The notes beneath the pieces were generated by a model. It saw nothing but the letters and a program-made list of their open reading frames with translations, had not been told where the DNA came from and made no database searches. A DNA stretch of 6,979 bases. Origin: Spirochaetales bacterium (lineage in GTDB: Bacteria > Spirochaetota > Spirochaetia > JABMQR01). Each line of letters begins with the position of its first letter. Position 1 is the stretch's first letter. Location of the stretch: contig JAGLNY010000019.1 of assembly GCA_023139255.1 (NCBI GenBank), forward strand, positions 1 through 6,979. The letters run 5' to 3'. Below, in pieces: positions 5,641 through 6,979 of this stretch. Made by a program: the position numbers and the translations under genes.

Positions 5641-6923
5641 GGAAGATTTTTCTACTTGCAGCACTTTTATCTGCAGGATTGTCGTATACTGTGGCTGCAG
5701 AGGCAGAGGTAGAAGCACTTTCTGCTGTCGGGATTTCGGCCTTTATCACTACTCATATCGACCCTCCTCTGGAAAGTGACAGAGAAACTTCTACAGTTTC
5801 TCTATCAAGTGAAGATCTTGCAAGAGCAGCGCAGGATGTTAACGTAATCTTTCAGAAGGCGTTAAATCAGACTGCACGGTTCAGTAATGTGGAAATTTTG
5901 TCAGGTGACAAGGATGCTTCCGACTTCAATCCGGATTCATTGATTGTTGATGTGACAATTACACAGGTACAAGTTGAAATGGATGCTGAATCCGGAAAAA
6001 TTCTGTTTCAAGCAAAAGCCGGAGTATCGGCATATTACAATGATGCGAATAAAGACAAAGGGGAAGAGATCGGATTCAAGCTGCTCGGTATCGGGGAAAC
6101 ATTGATTGAATCCATAAAGCATGCGGGAACAAATCTCCAATACTCGGTAATGAGTTTAGTCAGTTTATTTTCTCTTCCAGGAACTGATCTGGCTATTTTT
6201 GATGTCTATAATGGTTATCCGTTGGTATTATTCAACGGTGAAGATGCCGTTTCAGTAGGGGATGAGTATCACCTGGTATCAGGCACGGGAGAGATTCTGG
6301 GGTTTGCAGAGATATCACGTGTAGTTCCCGTTTCAGGGGATCCGGGCTCTACAGCTGCTGAATTAAATATCCTCTATACGGATATTTCTGTGGTACCGGG
6401 TGTCGGTTTACTTTCAACCAATAGAGGGAAAACCCAGGTTCGGGGCACCTTGTCGTTAGGTTATGGGTCAGTGGGTGCAGACATTACCATTAACGGGGCG
6501 AAAGGGCAGGGGTTTACACCATCTGTAAGTATTGGAGCCGTGTGGGTGTGGGATAATCCCTATCAGTCCGCATCATTTTTTACTCAACAGGCAGGTACTG
6601 TAATAACAGTGATATCCGGCGGTTTTTTCTACCGGATAATACCCGGCAGAAGACTTTCTGAGCCAAAAAGCCGGTTGATTGAACGAACACGTATTAATCT
6701 GGGTGCTTCATTAACTGGTGGGTACCTTTTTAACCTGGCTGCACCAGCAGGGAACAGCATGGTCTATGGAAGCCGGTATTCAGCGGAAATATCATGGTAT
6801 ATAACCGATACAGCAGAAATTTCAGCAGGTTGTCAATATGATCGATTATACCTGTTAGGAGGAACCTCCAGTCCGGTTTTTTCTGCTCTGCTCGGGGTTG
6901 TCAGTGTAACTTTTCGCCCTTGA
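5595..6923 (+). CDS. Secreted CsgG/FlgT-like protein with beta-rich C-terminal half
   Basis: This encodes 442 aa from ATG 5595, which overlaps the pepT stop. Met8 (5616) and Met15 (5637) are in-frame alternatives. Starting at Met15 gives a textbook signal peptide (MGKIFLLAALLSAGLSYTVA, cleavage near AA35-EAE). From Met1 the n-region is lengthened by two heptads, MRLLIIR and MSVLITR. Residues about 40-200 alternate helices and strands (SLSSEDLARAAQDVNVIFQK, then LIVDVTITQVQVEMDAESGK), in the manner of CsgG-type periplasmic domains. Residues about 200-275 (VLFNGEDAVSVGDEYHLVSG, GEILGFAEISRVV, ending VPGVGLL) match the pattern of FlgT-like C-terminal domains, 'VGD.y.v....GE.LG.a.v..v'. Residues about 280-442 are strand-rich (RGTLSLGYGSVGADITI, TRINLGASLTGGYLFN, YSAEISWYITDTAEISAGCQ) and could be a small barrel or a beta-sandwich, ending in VVSVTFRP. 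Periplasmic or outer-membrane location is likely; the function is unknown. No cysteine follows the signal peptide, so it is not a lipoprotein. Confidence 0.85.
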   Translation: MRLLIIRMSVLITRMGKIFLLAALLSAGLSYTVAAEAEVEALSAVGISAFITTHIDPPLESDRETSTVSLSSEDLARAAQDVNVIFQKALNQTARFSNVEILSGDKDASDFNPDSLIVDVTITQVQVEMDAESGKILFQAKAGVSAYYNDANKDKGEEIGFKLLGIGETLIESIKHAGTNLQYSVMSLVSLFSLPGTDLAIFDVYNGYPLVLFNGEDAVSVGDEYHLVSGTGEILGFAEISRVVPVSGDPGSTAAELNILYTDISVVPGVGLLSTNRGKTQVRGTLSLGYGSVGADITINGAKGQGFTPSVSIGAVWVWDNPYQSASFFTQQAGTVITVISGGFFYRIIPGRRLSEPKSRLIERTRINLGASLTGGYLFNLAAPAGNSMVYGSRYSAEISWYITDTAEISAGCQYDRLYLLGGTSSPVFSALLGVVSVTFRP

Positions 6924-6950
6924 TTATGATTACACCATGGAAGGTAGATC

Positions 6951-6979
6951 GGAGACCGGAGACCGGAGACCGGAGACCG
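6951..6979 (+). repeat. (GGAGACC)n 7-bp tandem array running off the window end
   Basis: Four perfect copies of GGAGACC (6951-6957, 6958-6964, 6965-6971, 6972-6978) plus one further G reach the last base. The array starts 27 bases after the stop of the preceding gene, and its true length is not visible. The sequence contains no obvious stem. Confidence 0.95.

Noticed and set aside
1..6979. Defence system, mobile element, CRISPR array, tRNA or rRNA
   Set aside because: No transposase, integrase, nuclease, spaced direct repeats or cloverleaf-like sequence was seen; the genes are envelope, regulatory and peptidase types.

Overview
The window (about 44% GC by eye) looks like ordinary chromosomal DNA from a diderm bacterium. 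A lipoprotein with a clear lipobox, two secreted proteins with barrel-like sequences and an AsmA-like anchored protein all point to an outer membrane. A spirochaete is a reasonable guess, based on the style of the envelope proteins and on a poly-G tract in front of an outer-membrane-type gene. That is an inference from composition and gene style, not a demonstrated placement. Both window edges cut features: the first reading frame is open to base 2, and the last 29 bases are an unfinished tandem repeat, so the window may be a whole draft contig.

Layout. (1) 35-541 (+) is a membrane-anchored PH/GRAM-like protein whose 5' end may lie outside the window. (2) 563-1648 (-) converges on it and encodes a one-helix AsmA-like protein. 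(3) After a divergent intergenic region, 1843-2424 (+) encodes a small secreted, probably outer-membrane, protein. A run of ten G lies just upstream of its ribosome binding site. (4) 2635-3498 (+) encodes a lipoprotein with an acidic helical middle and a very hydrophobic C-terminal third. (5) A consensus-like promoter, an overlapping palindrome and a leader hairpin precede 3623-4201 (+), an orphan NarL/FixJ-type regulator whose receiver domain has lost most of its phosphorylation pocket. (6) 4339-5598 (+) is peptidase T (pepT), with an extended -10 promoter and all expected metal-site residues. (7) It overlaps by ATGA with 5595-6923 (+), a secreted two-part protein: a CsgG/FlgT-like N-terminal half and a beta-rich C-terminal half. 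That junction carries a 21-bp tandem repeat that duplicates the start codon in frame. (8) The window ends in a (GGAGACC)n tandem array.

How the genes relate. Only pepT and the gene after it look co-transcribed. The rest appear to be separate units with an envelope theme. No mobile element, CRISPR array, tRNA, rRNA or recognisable defence system was seen. The most interesting signals are repeats at gene starts (the poly-G tract and the start-codon duplication) and the degenerate-receiver regulator with its structured promoter region.
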